This document shows positions 11,053-22,891 of a stretch of DNA of 64,000 bases, piece after piece. The position numbers and the translations under genes were made by a program. The notes beneath the pieces are model-generated. The model saw only the letters and a list, made by a program, of their open reading frames with translations, was not told the origin of the DNA and did no database searches. The first letter of the stretch is position 1. Each line of letters opens with the position of its first letter. The DNA comes from Guadua angustifolia (Eukaryota > Streptophyta > Magnoliopsida > Poales > Poaceae). The DNA lies in contig CM070501.1 in the NCBI GenBank assembly GCA_036346375.1, forward strand, positions 39,176,363 to 39,240,362, written 5' to 3'.

Positions 11053-13874
11053 ATGGACCTCGTCCGCCGGGAACCGGCAGACCGGAGCCCCGCCCCGGAG
11101 TTCGTCGCGCTGGACATCAGGGGCGAGGCGGAGTCGCCCGAGGCCGACTCGGAGACTGTAAGAATCGTTGCTCGACTAGAATTTGGTTTGTTCGCATCGT
11201 AATCTTGCTCTTTCTAATCATCTTGTTGCAATCGATTCTGGCTTTGGGCTGAGAAGGTGATGGAGTCCTCTTTCCCTGGGAAGAGTCCCGAGCGGGAGAA
11301 GGTCGGAGACGCCAATCCTTCTTCCACCGGTTAGTTCATCGTCCTGTTCCATTTACTCTGAATCATGTTCCTTCCTGGTTCAAGTTTAACGTATTAGATT
11401 CTTTAGCCGATTTAGGATTTTTCTTCGTGATAAATAGCTTTCTTTTTTCTTCTAAATTCGCGAACTGCGTCACCGGATGTAAGTGAGGCCTCCACGCAAG
11501 CACGGGTTTGCGTGGACTTCCCTTAAATCGTGTGTCATGCCAGACGCTTTGCGTGAGATGGCTGCATTCTCATCCGATCCTTGGAAACAGGCACATAGAT
11601 CTAGCAGTCACATAGTAACTAGTATCAACAAGTGACAGTTTAGATCATCTAGAGCACCGTTCAAAAACACGGGATCCATAGCAGTCACATAGTAACTGGT
11701 ATAAGAAAAAAAGTGACAGTCTAGATCTTCCAAGTATTGTTCAAAAACACTGTTAAACTATTCAGGCTGTTCGTTGTCTTAATCCAATCATCCAGACAGA
11801 CATAGGCTACACTTAACCAGTCCCTCTCAAGCTGTGCAAACCTTTCCTGGAAACAGACGCCATTGTTACCTGCCACCTACTCAATGCGTCACGAAACGTG
11901 GCCAGCCACACTGTGCTGTAGTACCACTGTACGATGTAACTCCAATCTCTGGGTTGTTCCTTTGATGTAACACCAATCTCTGGGTTGTTCCTTTGTCACA
12001 ATTTACGGATTGAAGTTGAAATCATTGAATAAAACAGTAAAAAATCGCCAACCTTAGCCAATGCAATGTTCCTATCAACAAGCATGTTTTTATACGACTT
12101 TACATGATGCTCCTAATACTAGCGGTGCTTTTAATTGAGTCCGAAAGCATAGCGTTAGGTGTCTCCAGACATCATAAAATTGCCGAGCGGCTTATCTGGC
12201 CGATGTGACTTCCAGAGATTCTCTCCGAAGCGATCAAACTCAGTACGCGTATCATCTGGGCCTCCCCGCTCATGTATGTGTATGCACGGCTCAATAATGC
12301 ACAGGTGTGGCGAGCGTGTATGAGAAGCAGGCGGTGTCAATGCACGTCGACGGCAGCCCAAGGGAGCTGTTCCACCCCTCTACGCCGACAGCCGGTGGAG
12401 CGAAGCGCCGGCGCGCCGGTCGGCGGGTTCCGGGGTGGCGCGACCCGAGGAAGATTCTGTTCGCCTTCGCAGCACTGTGAGTAGACTGAAAGCTTTTCCT
12501 CCATTCACGGTCCATACCGTCATACGTTCTCTTGTATTTCCAGTCTTTTAATTCCTCCTGTCATACGAGTACTGCACAATTAAAGTACGAAAAGACAGGA
12601 CCCTTGCCGGGCCAACCGTGTGTGAAGCGTTTATTTGTTGCCTTGGTCGTGTCACGGCCAGCGGTTAGGAACCGTGTTGCTATCTTCTTTTCCTTTTGGT
12701 GAGAAGCTCTTGATCGATCGGCTGCTGTCTGGTAGGACGTGGTTGTTCCGTCTGGCTCTGTGTATCGATCGACCTAGATCGCCTAAGTTCAGAGGAAACT
12801 ATGTGCCTTAGATCTGTCAGTGCTCGGTTTGTGTTGGTCATCACTCATCATAATACGTGCAGGAGCTGATCTGCACGCTGCTACAAGATTATAACATTCT
12901 ATACATGCAACGCACCATCGTTGGTCTTCAAATCTCTTGGCTGTGGTGCAACCACTGGAATGCTTTAGCTGCTTACCACGATATGGCTTTTGCTGCTGTT
13001 TTTTTTCAACCGTACCCTGACGAGGGATGGGAATAGGGCTATTCCCTGCCGGGATACAATTCCATCCCCTCCCTATTTAGCTAATGGCGGGGAACAATCC
13101 CAATAAGGACCAAATTCAAATGAACTTTAGTTTATTTCATAAGTTTATTGCATGGATAAGTAGTTAAATTTATTAATACAAAAGAGGGTAGAATAGCACT
13201 AAATGAAATATATGCTATAGATTATTCAAAAATATATAATACTAGAGACAAAATACACATGCTTTAGACATGTAGATGTACCAATCTACGTGCATATTAG
13301 TACATATCCGGGTATAGCAAGGATAGATTATCTCTATACCCATCCATGAGTTGCTGGGAACGACCCCGTTGCTGTACCCCGCACCAACCCAGACGGCTGA
13401 CGAAGATCGGTCTCAAACTCTGAATCTGTCCTTGACAGAGTTGTGCGGACCAAACTCTTGTTTGTGGTCGCCAACTTGGGATCTTGACAGACTGTGTACG
13501 CCCAAACCTGCAGTACACGGCATGCATAGACAAGTAAAGGTTGGATCATTTCTGAAACAATGATTAATCACAACCCCCACAAAAAGGAAAACTCAAATAA
13601 TGGCAACGCGCGAGTCCATAATGACACATAATTAGGCAACGTTGCATATTCGCCTTGAGATAAGAGATGTAGCTCTTTTTTTCTTTTCTTTTTTCTTTTT
13701 TGCGAGGAAAGAGGTGCAGTTCTTTAGACGTTGATCTGTACAAAGTGCATTGCATTACCTTGACATATCTCGTTTTGTAATTTTGTCCACAGATCCAGCG
13801 TGGGCACGTTGATACTGCTCTACTTCACGCTCTCTATGGGGAAGATGACCTCCGGTCAAGCTGATGGCGAGTGA
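11053..13874 (+). CDS. Single-pass membrane protein, 143 aa, four exons, unknown function
   Basis: The exon model is 11053-11157, 11257-11329, 12305-12476 and 13793-13874. All introns are GT-AG (donors gtaaga, gttagt, gtgagt, gtatg-free; acceptors aag, acag, cacag) and the phases join without a shift to a stop at 13872. The start ATG sits in 'ggcgcccATGG', a good plant context. The second acceptor could lie 3 bp earlier (11254), adding one Lys. The first 60 residues are acidic and low in complexity. A basic stretch (KRRRAGRR, about 93-100, then WRDPRK) precedes one hydrophobic segment (about 109-131, ILFAFAALSSV and TLILLYFTL), followed by a short polar tail. The basic side suggests the N-terminus is cytosolic. 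No enzymatic motif is seen. Short plant proteins with this C-terminal anchor exist, but I cannot name the family. The 0.98-kb and 1.3-kb introns hold repeats. This is an inferred model needing transcript support. Confidence 0.7.
11585..11752. repeat. Tandem duplication in intron 2 (~80-bp unit)
   Basis: Two diverged copies each contain 'agcagtcacatagtaact' then 'gtgacagt', 'tagatc' and 'gttcaaaaacac'. They lie in the second intron of the membrane-protein gene. Confidence 0.7.
11933..11994. repeat. Tandem duplication in intron 2 (~31-bp unit)
   Basis: 'ccaatctctgggttgttcc' occurs twice, about 30 bp apart, each preceded by 'gatgtaac'. It is a simple local duplication. Confidence 0.8.
13018..13390. 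repeat. hAT-like non-autonomous repeat in intron 3 (tentative)
   Basis: The left side has 'gagggatgggaatagggct' and GGGA/TCCC-rich sequence. The right side has 'ccgggtatagcaaggat' and 'tacccatccatgag', with an AT-rich centre. This resembles the subterminal composition of Ac-like hAT derivatives. No clean terminal repeat or target duplication was found. Confidence 0.3.
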
Positions 13875-14397
13875 CGCCGTATGACCGTACTTTGTTCATA
13901 GGTTTCTAATGCTTGTACAGAACAAAGGAGCGGCTGGATCCTATACTAGCAGTCACACAGAACTGCATAAATCACCGTGGATTAGATGTTTGTACATACA
14001 TACATAGGATATGTTAAACAGACTAAAGAGAAGGAAAAACGGCGGAAGAAACATGTGGTTGGTGAATCCTTCAAGTGTGAACATCATACTGGAAGTTGAT
14101 GGTAAAATGGCAGGAAAATAAGCAATGTCGTTATTGCGATGGAATATATGTTTTGAGTTTACACATTAGGTTATAAAAAGAGATAAGTTTTCGTTTGAGG
14201 AGCATTGAACCGCTCTTCCTTGCTGGTTTGAGTTGTTCAATCTTCAGTTGAATACATGCCCCTTTGTTCCCTGTATTTAAGTAGTGTTCCCTGTATTTAA
14301 GTGAGTGAAGTGATAGCTCCGGCCCCTTGTGATGAAGTCAAACTGGGTATTACATGTATGTCTGATTTATTTTTTTGAACGAATGGTAGGACCTCTG
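13875..14397. other. 3' flank of the membrane-protein gene, no other gene
   Basis: This is likely 3'UTR and spacer. It has a short duplication, 'gttccctgtatttaagt' (about 14267 and 14286). No ORF of interest is present. Confidence 0.5.
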
Positions 14398-14667
14398 TGT
14401 AACATTTGTGGAAGCGTTGAACCCTTTTTCAGGGCCGCACCTTGTATTTATAAGAGCAGGAACATCCCTGCCGTGGATATACAAGAGTCTTGATTTGTTA
14501 CAACTAAATCAAGATATTCTTTCTATAGACCAACTTTTCTATCTATAGAGAATTACTGATCAATTATAGATATGACTTTATCTTTAATAATCTTTGATAA
14601 AATTCTCTTGAAATCCATCGCTCCATCTCGACTGATCAATTATAGATATGACTTTATCTTTAATAGC
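14398..14667 (-). repeat. 3' LTR of the copia element, with internal duplication
   Basis: It starts TGTAACATTTGTGG and matches 18975-19167 closely. Its far end is duplicated: 'ctgatcaattatagatatg' occurs at 14556 and again at 14632 (period 76 bp). The LTR is therefore about 270 bp instead of 193 bp. Confidence 0.85.
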
Positions 14668-14677
14668 CTCTCTCAAT
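14668..14677 (-). other. Polypurine tract of the copia element
   Basis: On the minus strand gagagaggc directly precedes the 3' LTR, the expected site for plus-strand priming. Confidence 0.6.
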
Positions 14678-14700
14678 CACAACTTAGATAAGTTGAGATT

Positions 14701-17700
14701 TCACTTGAACTCTTCTAAACTTCGAGTTGGCAAGGATTTTGTGAAACCATCGGCTACTTGATCCTTGGATGAAACAAACCGAATCTCCAATTGCCTTTTA
14801 GCAACTCGTTCTCTTACGAAGTGATAATCAATTTCGATGTGCTTTGTTCGTGCATGGAACATAGGATTAGCTGATAAATAAGTAGCTCCAATATTATCAC
14901 ACCATAAAATAGGTGGATCATGCTGGACTATCCCAAGTTTAATTAGACAAAAGAGATTCCAACCAAATTATTTTAGCGGTAGCATTGGCTAAAGATTTAT
15001 ACTCAGCTTTAGTACTTGATCTTGATATCGTGGCCTGTTTTCGAGCACTCCATGAAATCAAATTTGATCCAAGAAAAATAGCAAAGCCACCTGTGGACTT
15101 TCTATCATCTATATTACCTCCCCAATCAGCATCAAAAAAAGCACTTATACGCATAGATGAAGATCTTTTGAGCGTCAACCTGACACCCAAAGTGTTCTTG
15201 ACATATCTCAATATTCGCTTGACAACCGACCAATGTATAGTAGTGGGCGCATGAAGAAACAGACAAACTTTATTAATAGAGAAGGCTAGATCAGGTCTTG
15301 TAAGTGTCAGGTACTGAAGTGCTCCCACAATACTTCTGAATTTGGTGCTATCTTCTATTCCCAGAAGATCACTTTCATGTGCAGATAATTTTTCTGAGGT
15401 AGATAGCGGTGTTGGCGATGGCTTGCAGTCTTTCATACCCACACGCCTCAACAAGTCAAATGCATATTTCTCTTGTGATAGCAATATCCCATCTTGTGTC
15501 TTGTTAAAAATGTAGATCTCCTAGGTCTTTGAGTGCAAAGTCAGAGCCCAAGTCTCATAACAGTATTGTTATTGCTTTACTAGATGAGCTAGTAACAATA
15601 ATGTCATCCACATAAATAAAAACAAATATTATTATCCCTGACTTGTTATAAATAAATAAGGATGTATCAGACCTTGAAGGTTTGAAGCCATAGTCTTGTA
15701 GTTTTGTTGATAAGCGAGAGTACCAAGTCCTTGGTGCTTGTTTTAAGCCATAGATAGTTTTGTCCAACTTACAAACATGATGCGGAGAACGATTATCTTC
15801 ATAACCTAGTGGTTGACTCATGTATACCTCCTCTTCCAGAACGCCATGCAAGAATGCATTCTGAACATCTAGTTGTCTTAGACACAAACCTCCTGTAACT
15901 GCAATGGCTAAGACAAGACGAATAGTTGCAATTTTTACAACTGGGCTAAAAGTATCTTCATAGTCTATACCATATCTCTGTTTAAAACCCTTTGCAACTA
16001 GTCGAGCTTTGTATCTGTCAATAGTGCCATCCGCTTTCTTTTTAATCCTATATACCTACTTACAGTCTATCACATTTTTACCTTGTTGTGGAGGAACCAG
16101 GTGCCAAGTCTTGTTTTTGATAAGTGCTTGATATTCATCATCCATAGCTTTCTTCCAGCTGGGTTCCCTCAGTGCATCTTGCCAGTTTGCTGGTTCACCA
16201 ACAATGCTCAAGAATCCATACCGAATTGTCCCATCTGTGTACTTCTTTGGTTTGACAATCCCATGCCGTGCATGAGTGACAGGACCTACAGGAGGAGGTG
16301 GTGCAGTCGATGTGGAAGACCCAGCTGGGCCTTCAATTTGCTAGATCAGGAGCTACTCGCGCCATGACAACGTCTAGTGCATTGGCAGCATGTTCGTCTG
16401 AATCATGTTCAGCACCGTTGCTGGTGTTGTGATCACCCCATGCAGCCAACGTGTTGTGGATAGCAGTGCCAAAAGAATCAGCTCCGCCAAGTGTTGCATC
16501 CGATAAAACAGTAGGGAGCCATATTTGACTAGAATTTGTACCCTCATTTTCTTGCGGAATTCCAAAATTGTCATGAACTGTTGCCTGCGGATCAAGAAGC
16601 ACAGTGGAGCTAGAAGGCAAAGCATGATTATTAGTCATAGGATCAGTAGAATTGTCATCCCCTGTATTTTGTAAGTGTTCAGGTAAAAGAAGAATTTCAC
16701 GTCTTAGATGTGCACTAGCATTTTGATGGAGCTGAGCAAAAGGAAAAATAGTCTCATCAAATACTACGTCTCGTGATATGTAAACACGACCAAAGGAAGG
16801 ATCAAGACACTTGAATCCTTTATGAAGAGCACTATAGCCAAGAAAGACACACTGAGTAGAGTGAAAAGACAGTTTTCTAGTGGCATAAGGTCTCAAATTG
16901 GGCCAACATGCACATACGAAAATACAAAGAGAAATATAATCAGGCTTAGTTTCAAGAAGTTTTTCCGTGGGAGATTGAAAATTAATGACTTTACTGGGCA
17001 AAATATTAATTAGATATATATGTAGCTATGAGGAAAGCTTCATCCCAAAATTTTAAAGGCATAGATGCAGTTACCAAGAGAGCCAAGCCAACTTCAACAA
17101 TGTGGCGATGTTTTCTTTCAGCAGAGCCATTTCTCTAATGAGCATGGGGCAAGAGACATGATGAGTGATGCCTATGCGCTGAAAAAAGGAATTTAGTTTC
17201 TCATATTCACCACCCCAGTCGGTTTGCATGGTTTTGATCTTCCTATCAAATTTCCTTTCAACAAGATTTTGAAAGTTGTAAAACACTTGGAACACATCAG
17301 ATTTCTTTTTGATAAGATAAATCCAAATATATTTGCTAAAGTCATCAATGAAGCTCACATAATAAACATGACGTCCAACAGAAATAGGAGCTAGCCTTCA
17401 TACATAAGAGAAAACAAGTTCTAAGGGAGCAGTGGACACACTTGTACACTTAGGATAGGGTAATTGATGACTTTTAGCTTTTTGACACGAATCACAAATT
17501 GACTCCTTACTAGACTCACTAGAAATAGGAAGATTATTGTTCATTGTTCTTGATAACATGCTCAACTATAGAAAACGAAGGATGACCTAAACGACTATGC
17601 CATTGAGAAGAGGATGGCTTGATAGCACCATAGACTTGTTTATTTGTGGTTGATCTTGGCTGTGACACTGAAGGATAAAGACCCACTTCACATTTGCCTC

Positions 17701-18942
17701 GAAGCAGTGGTTTCTTCGACACCTGATCCTTGATCACAAAAAATTTGGGTGAAATTCAAGGAAGGCTCTATTATTAGTAGCTAAACGATGAACGAAAGCA
17801 AGATTCCTTGTAGCTTGAGGAACATGCAGAACATTGTTAAGGTGAAGATTACGATCAGGGGTATGAACAATTGCATGACCAATATAACTAATTTTCATAC
17901 CTGATCCATTTGCAGCATGAACTTGATCTTGACCATTATACTTGTCATGAATGGTGAGCTTTTCAAGATCTCTAGTAATATGATCTGTAGCATCTGTATC
18001 AATATACCACTTCGTATCTACTCCATATGAAGTAGTTCCTGCACCCGCCACCTTCTCTTCTGGCTAAAAAATTCGATCAAATCTATACCAACAATTTAGG
18101 ACATTGTGACCGATTTTGTTGCATAACTAACATATCGGTCTTGGACCATTATTCTGGCCTCCCTGCCTGACTGGACCACGTCCTCCACGTCCATTGCCAT
18201 TGGGAAAGCCACGGACATGACCAGATCTACCCCTACCACGGCCACACATTGCTGGATTGGCTGATGACTGGAATTGGCCGTCGGCGTTTGAGCCTTGGAG
18301 ATGCTCCATACGCATGTCAAAGCTGACCATTTGAGCATATAGATCACTTAACGATATAGGATTTGAACGAGCAACAATGGAGGATACCAATGGATTGTAG
18401 TCAGTGTCCAATCTTGCCAGTTTATAGAAGACCATCCCTTCATCTTCAAGGCCTTTGCTGGCAGCAGCAAGTTCATCACCGAGGGCCTTCATCTTGGTGA
18501 AGTAAGCTGCAGTAGACATGTTACCCTTCTGGGCATTGGCGAGGTTCATTCGTAGATTTGTCACCGCCGTACGGGACTGTGATGAAAACATTGATTGGAC
18601 TGCTGTCCATACTTCACCTGATGTGGACATGGTTGCCACTTGCGAAAACACCTCCTTCGACAGGGAGTTGAGCAGATAGCCAAGGACCTGTTGATCTTGG
18701 ACGATCCATTGAGAATACACCGGATTAGCCACCTATTCGGTGCTCTTGTCTTCCTTTTCGATTGTAATCACCATGGCAGGTGCCTTCAAGGTTCCATCGA
18801 GGTAACCGATAAGCTACGCTCCACGAATAGCTGGTAAGACTTGTGCCTTCCATAGGATGTTATTCTCCCACGTAAGCTTCTTGGAGATTGGGGCACCGAG
18901 AGGAGCAACCGGGGAGGAGAGGGTTGAGGTCGAGGTCGACAT
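14701..18942 (-). pseudogene. Ty1-copia gag-pol polyprotein pseudogene
   Basis: Gag starts at 18942 (MSTSTS...) and is cut by two early stops (after 'LPAIRGA', where Gln is expected, and before 'ANPVYSQW'). The CCHC knuckle near 18100-18140 keeps C, C, H and C spacing but has a stop inside it. Protease reads WYIDTDATDHI (about 18015-17985): the Gly of the catalytic D-T/S-G triad is Asp. Pre-integrase is HSRLGHPS (about 17590). Integrase has 'FIDDFSKYIWIYL' and 'QTDWGGEY', but the 'Q-NG-AERKHRH' segment is disrupted. RT has 'QLDVQNAFLHG' and 'FIYVDDIIVTSS' (about 15610). RNase H has 'SISFFDADWG'-like sequence and 'SSTKAEYKSLA' (about 15010). The last part, 'ARTKHIEIDYHFVRE', is in another frame and ends at 14701. 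Frameshifts separate most domains, so it is not functional. Confidence 0.92.
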
Positions 18943-18962
18943 GGATGAATTTGGAAGAGGTA

Positions 18963-18974
18963 GCTCTGATACCA
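18963..18974 (-). other. Primer binding site (initiator tRNA-Met)
   Basis: The minus strand reads TGGTATCAGAGC directly inside the 5' LTR end. This is the standard tRNA-iMet primer site of plant copia elements and it fixes the element's orientation. Confidence 0.95.
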
Positions 18975-19167
18975 TGTAAAATTTGTGGAAGCGTTGAACC
19001 CTTTTTCAGGGTCGCACCTTGTATTTATAAGAGCAGGAACATTCCCTGCCATGGATATACAAGAGTCTTGATTTGTTACAACTAAATCAAGATATTCTAT
19101 CTATAGACCAACCTTTCTATCTATAGAGAATTATAGAGCAATCACAGATATGACTCTATCTTTAACA
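18975..19167 (-). repeat. 5' LTR of the copia element
   Basis: It runs TGTAAAATTTGTGG to TATCTTTAACA on the plus strand, with TG/CA termini. It is 193 bp, short for a copia LTR but consistent in both copies. Confidence 0.93.
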
Positions 19168-20041
19168 CTAGATCTGCCTTGTATTAAAAGGAAGGACTTA
19201 TAGAGAATACGACATCACGAGTGTAAGGAGTAGATGAAATTGATTACAGGGATGACTAAAACCCTAATGCAACAGGGATCAGTGTTACGGATGCATGACC
19301 TCCATGCTGGAATCATGTCGACCCCTCTCCCAGGTCCCCGACGTGTGAACCTGTCTCCAAGGTCTGAGTTTTTGAAGCCCTCTAGGTACCTTTAGCCGGG
19401 TGCTTGAGCTGTTCGCCGATTTAGAACATCCTAAGAGATGTTTTGAATATAAATTATTGAAAATCCTGTTGTTCCTTTTTTTATATATAGATGTCGTGTC
19501 GGGACTAAGGAGGTAGAGATGCTTTCCACGTAATCTTTCTCTTGTCAGAAATTTGTAACCTCATTGACAATTGACATAAGCCTTTATTTGCTCTACGAAA
19601 TGAAGCTTTGATTAGTTTGATGCTTTCTTTTCCTTTAAGGAAGCATGTCTGATGAACCCTCTAGTTGCAGTAGCTGAGGAGTTAGTGCCTACCTCAAGGC
19701 TTGAGTACTATACGCCACACGCTCTAAACACGAGTCGTATTTTAAGGTTCATCGTCACTGCAACATCAGGTCACACATGCCAACTGTGCTCTCTTCAGAA
19801 GAGCATAATTTTTTGGCGCTATGGAACTAGCACTCTATGATGTGATCCACCAGATGCTCGATAAGCATAGACAAATGGCCTGAGACAGTGAGAACCATGT
19901 CCCTACTAGCCGTCATTGTGCAAATTCGTCACAGCACCGACGGGCTGAACTGTTCATTTATTGTCTTCTCGTCAGTCGTCACTGGTCAGTTTGGATGCTA
20001 CTTGAGCTGAATTCCAAGCATCATGACCCGTATCTCTATTT
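19168..20041. other. Intergenic, no supported gene
   Basis: Only short unsupported open frames occur here. I see no recognisable repeat beyond local composition. Confidence 0.5.
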
Positions 20042-20331
20042 AGAGCAAGTATAATAAGGTGAGATAAGCAGACTGTAAGAATTGTTACATCAGATTTATG
20101 GTGAGTTGGAGGAGAGAGAAGAGGAGAGAAGCGGATTGCAGATCTACAGCCGGCTGCAGCACGAGCTCGAAGAAACTTGGTGAGAGAATGAGAAGATGAA
20201 TGTGGGCTAAGTATTAATGGCTTTGTATGTATGTATAGCTAACTATTATATAGGTAGACTGTTAGATTGACTGTATATGATATGGCAGTGAGATAAAACC
20301 TATAGTTGGCTCTCTTATTAACCTTACTCTT
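20042..20331. mobile_element. MITE, ~290 bp, unassigned superfamily
   Basis: The imperfect terminal inverted repeats are 'agagcaagtataataagg' on the left and 'cttattaaccttactctta' on the right. The interior is purine-rich on the left and AT-rich on the right and has no ORF. I could not match a target duplication, so the superfamily is open. Confidence 0.6.
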
Positions 20332-21493
20332 ATGTAGTAGACACCGATGGCTGCTCAAGCTAACCAACCAAAACATACCTATCAGCGCCCCCACAAACGA
20401 AAAAGATCAAGACCTGATGATCCAGTGGCAAATTGTTGATCCAAAGATCAATCCCACGAGACAGCAAGAAAATTCTAGATAGAATTTTCACAGAAACACA
20501 CGAACAACTTGGCCACCCAGAAACATAACGATTTTCTAGATATATATTACCAATGCAAAAAAAAAAAGACCTCCTTTACATGGGTGCATCCCCTGAGCCT
20601 TTATGGCTACTCACATATGATGGACCCAATTACAACCCAACTAGGATATCAACGTGGACTCTAGTCCACACGTTTATAATTCACGTGTGAATTTACAACT
20701 TGGATATAAAGGAAAGCAACTAACAAAAACCCATTCGGATTAAGAGATAGATGTGAAACCTGGACACTACTATATAAGGAACCGAGGTACTAATTGGAAA
20801 AGAATCAGTGCTCCTATGGAAATTGGAATCGGAATTGGTCCAGTCCGTACATGGAACACACCTGAGACTACGTCACTTACGTTGTCGAGTTCCAAACTTC
20901 CAATCATCTCAGATTAATTTTTCGGCTCCTGCTTGGCTTGTTGCACTCCTGGCTCGAGCCACCTTCCACACACGCTCTCCCACGGACTGCCTCCGCACAA
21001 TCGACAGGCTAGGGCCCAAGCGCTGCACCTCTCGCCCACACTGTGCACCATCACGTCCCGTTGCTGGTGCTCCTGTCCTTCCTCGATCTAATAGCACAAT
21101 TGCCTGTTCTTCACGCCATGGATTGAAAATCTCACTGAGATTTTGGTCATCTCGGTTGAAATTTCGGTCTCCGGCTGAAGTCAAGATATCAAATCTCAGT
21201 GGAATAAAAAAACTAAAAACTTTCAAATTACTACAGTAATATCAAGAAATTCTACCGAGATTTCAGTTTTTTTACCAAATTTGGTACCAATTTGACTGGA
21301 TTTCAGATGAGAAAAGCAAGCAAGCATCAAGTAGTGCTGGAAATGCTAGAGAAGAGGAGGCACACTGAGCATGGCGCGGAGCAGGTCGACCTCAGTGGGC
21401 GTGGGTATGGTGTTGAGCCGCTGAAGACTGTGCGGCATGCGGTGGAAGAACCGCTGCACGGTCGTCGCCTCCGCCTGTGGCAGCCTGTCGAGG
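20332..21493. other. Intergenic with repeated 'gagatttcagtttt'-like words
   Basis: The left part (20332-20800) is AT-rich spacer. At 20930-21120 the DNA is GC-rich without a recognisable protein. Phrases such as 'tcaaatctcagt' and 'accgagatttcagttttt' near 21185-21270 recur in diverged form near 22270-22390 on the other side of the next MITE, so a repeat probably spans both. Confidence 0.4.
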
Positions 21494-21922
21494 TAGGGGT
21501 GGCAATTGTACCCGCGGGTTTTGCACCCGATCGAGTTGGGTTCGGGTTTTAATTTTTACCCGTGGGTTCTTCGGGTCGAATTGCAAAATGGGTTCAGTCG
21601 GTTGGATTTTAATTTTCACCCGCGGGTACCCATCGCACAAAATCTCGATATACCCATCGGTACCACCGGGTTTGGGTCGGGTTTGGTACCGTCGGGTTCG
21701 GCTCGGGTTTTTAGGTTCATGTTTCTTGTCGGGTCGGGTTTTGCAAAACCCACACCCAATCCAACCTATTGCCACCCGTATTACACAAACCCGTCGAGTA
21801 CCCGTCGGATTTCGGGTACCCGCCGGGTTCGGGTTCGGGTATAGATTTTTACCCGATATAGTATTCGAGTTTGGGTCGGGTTTTGTAAAACCCACACCCG
21901 ACCCGACCCGTTGCCATCTCTA
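21494..21922. mobile_element. hAT MITE with 8-bp target duplication
   Basis: The left end is TAGGGGTGGCAATTG and the right end reads, inverted, TAGAGATGGCAACGG. The flanks are tgtcgagg (21486-21493) and tgtggagg (21923-21930), an 8-bp duplication with one mismatch, which is the hAT signature. The interior is built almost entirely of GGGTTCGGGT/ACCCGCCGGG words on alternating strands and has strong hairpin potential. Open frames through it are composition artefacts. Confidence 0.85.
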
Positions 21923-22891
21923 TGTGGAGGAGAGGGCGAGGAGGGGAGGGAAGGAAGTTAGGGAGGGGTGGTGGCGGGCTCGAGGGTGGAGGTGGGCACT
22001 GACGCGGGAGATGGAGGCGCCAGGAGGTGTGGGAGCTGGAGACTAGCTTCTTGAAGTTCGGCTGCTTCGCAGTGGTGACTTTGGGGTGGAGGAGGTTGGG
22101 AGGAAGACGAAGGAGGAGGAGTAGTAGGCGGTGCGGTCGGCGAAGGGCGTGAGTAGGGGGAGGCGGGGGTGGTGCTGAAGGGGATGGAGACGAGGCGCAG
22201 TGGCGAGGAGAAGATGGCCAGAAAAGGGGATCTAAATTGCAAGTAATTCTATTGAGCTTTTGGTCAAAAGGGCCAAAATTTCAGTTTTAACCGCTTCTTA
22301 AATATCGGATTTGAATTTTGTTTTTTGAATTTTAGTTGGACTTTAGTCGAAATTAAAAGATCTCATCGAAATTTTAATTTTCGGCCACCTCAGGAAGTGA
22401 TCCAACAACGAAATTTAAAACCTCGCTCGACGCCTCCAGTCCAACATGCACACGCATAACCACTTGCGCCCACTTATGTTGCATATTGCACTAGTGCTGT
22501 CTCTTGGCCATCATGGTTGTAGTATTTGGTACTGTATCATCATCTGATGTCCGCAACTGGGACCGTTAATTGTCTCCAGAGCATAATTAATCCCTCTGGT
22601 CATGCACTTGTGTTTCCTACTGTAAAAGTGTGATGCACGAGTTTCCTATCAATTTCGACCCAGCTTGCCACTAGTTCTACCTAGATTTTTCAATATGACT
22701 TTCCTAGTTCTGAATATGTAATCTGTATGCATTGAAGATTAAGGTCATTGTACTGGTTAGTTGTCCTCAGTCTCAAGGAACTTCATTTCTACTCCTCGTT
22801 GATGCTTTTTTTCTCCATTCCTAAGAGAGAAATATTGCCTTCACATCCCTTTTTTTTTCTTGTCTCTTCTCATTCCCTACCCTTGACTTTC
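21923..22891. other. GC-rich segment and spacer flanking the MITE, no assigned gene
   Basis: Minus-strand frames at 21958-22242 (rich in Pro and Ser) and on the far side of the MITE (about 21350-21490, reading '...RFFHRMPHSLQRL...') might be two halves of one exon. A stop lies between them and I recognise no family. The remainder (22400-22890) is AT-rich spacer ending in a long T tract. Confidence 0.35.

Larger units (their letters stand above)
14398..19167 (-). mobile_element. Ty1-copia LTR retrotransposon, defective
   Basis: The element reads right to left. The 5' LTR is 18975-19167, followed by a perfect initiator tRNA-Met primer site, then gag, protease, integrase, reverse transcriptase and RNase H in the Ty1-copia order (integrase before RT), a polypurine tract and the 3' LTR at 14398-14667. 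The LTRs are short (193 bp for the intact one). No matching 5-bp target duplication was found (ctctg on the left, ctaga on the right), so one flank may have changed. The polyprotein carries many lesions. It inserted about 0.5 kb downstream of the membrane-protein gene. Confidence 0.93.

Noticed and set aside
21392..22046. ORFs of 112-189 codons rich in repeats of GSGF/RVR-type words
   Set aside because: They read through the hAT MITE, whose GGGTTC repeats give artificial open frames in several phases.
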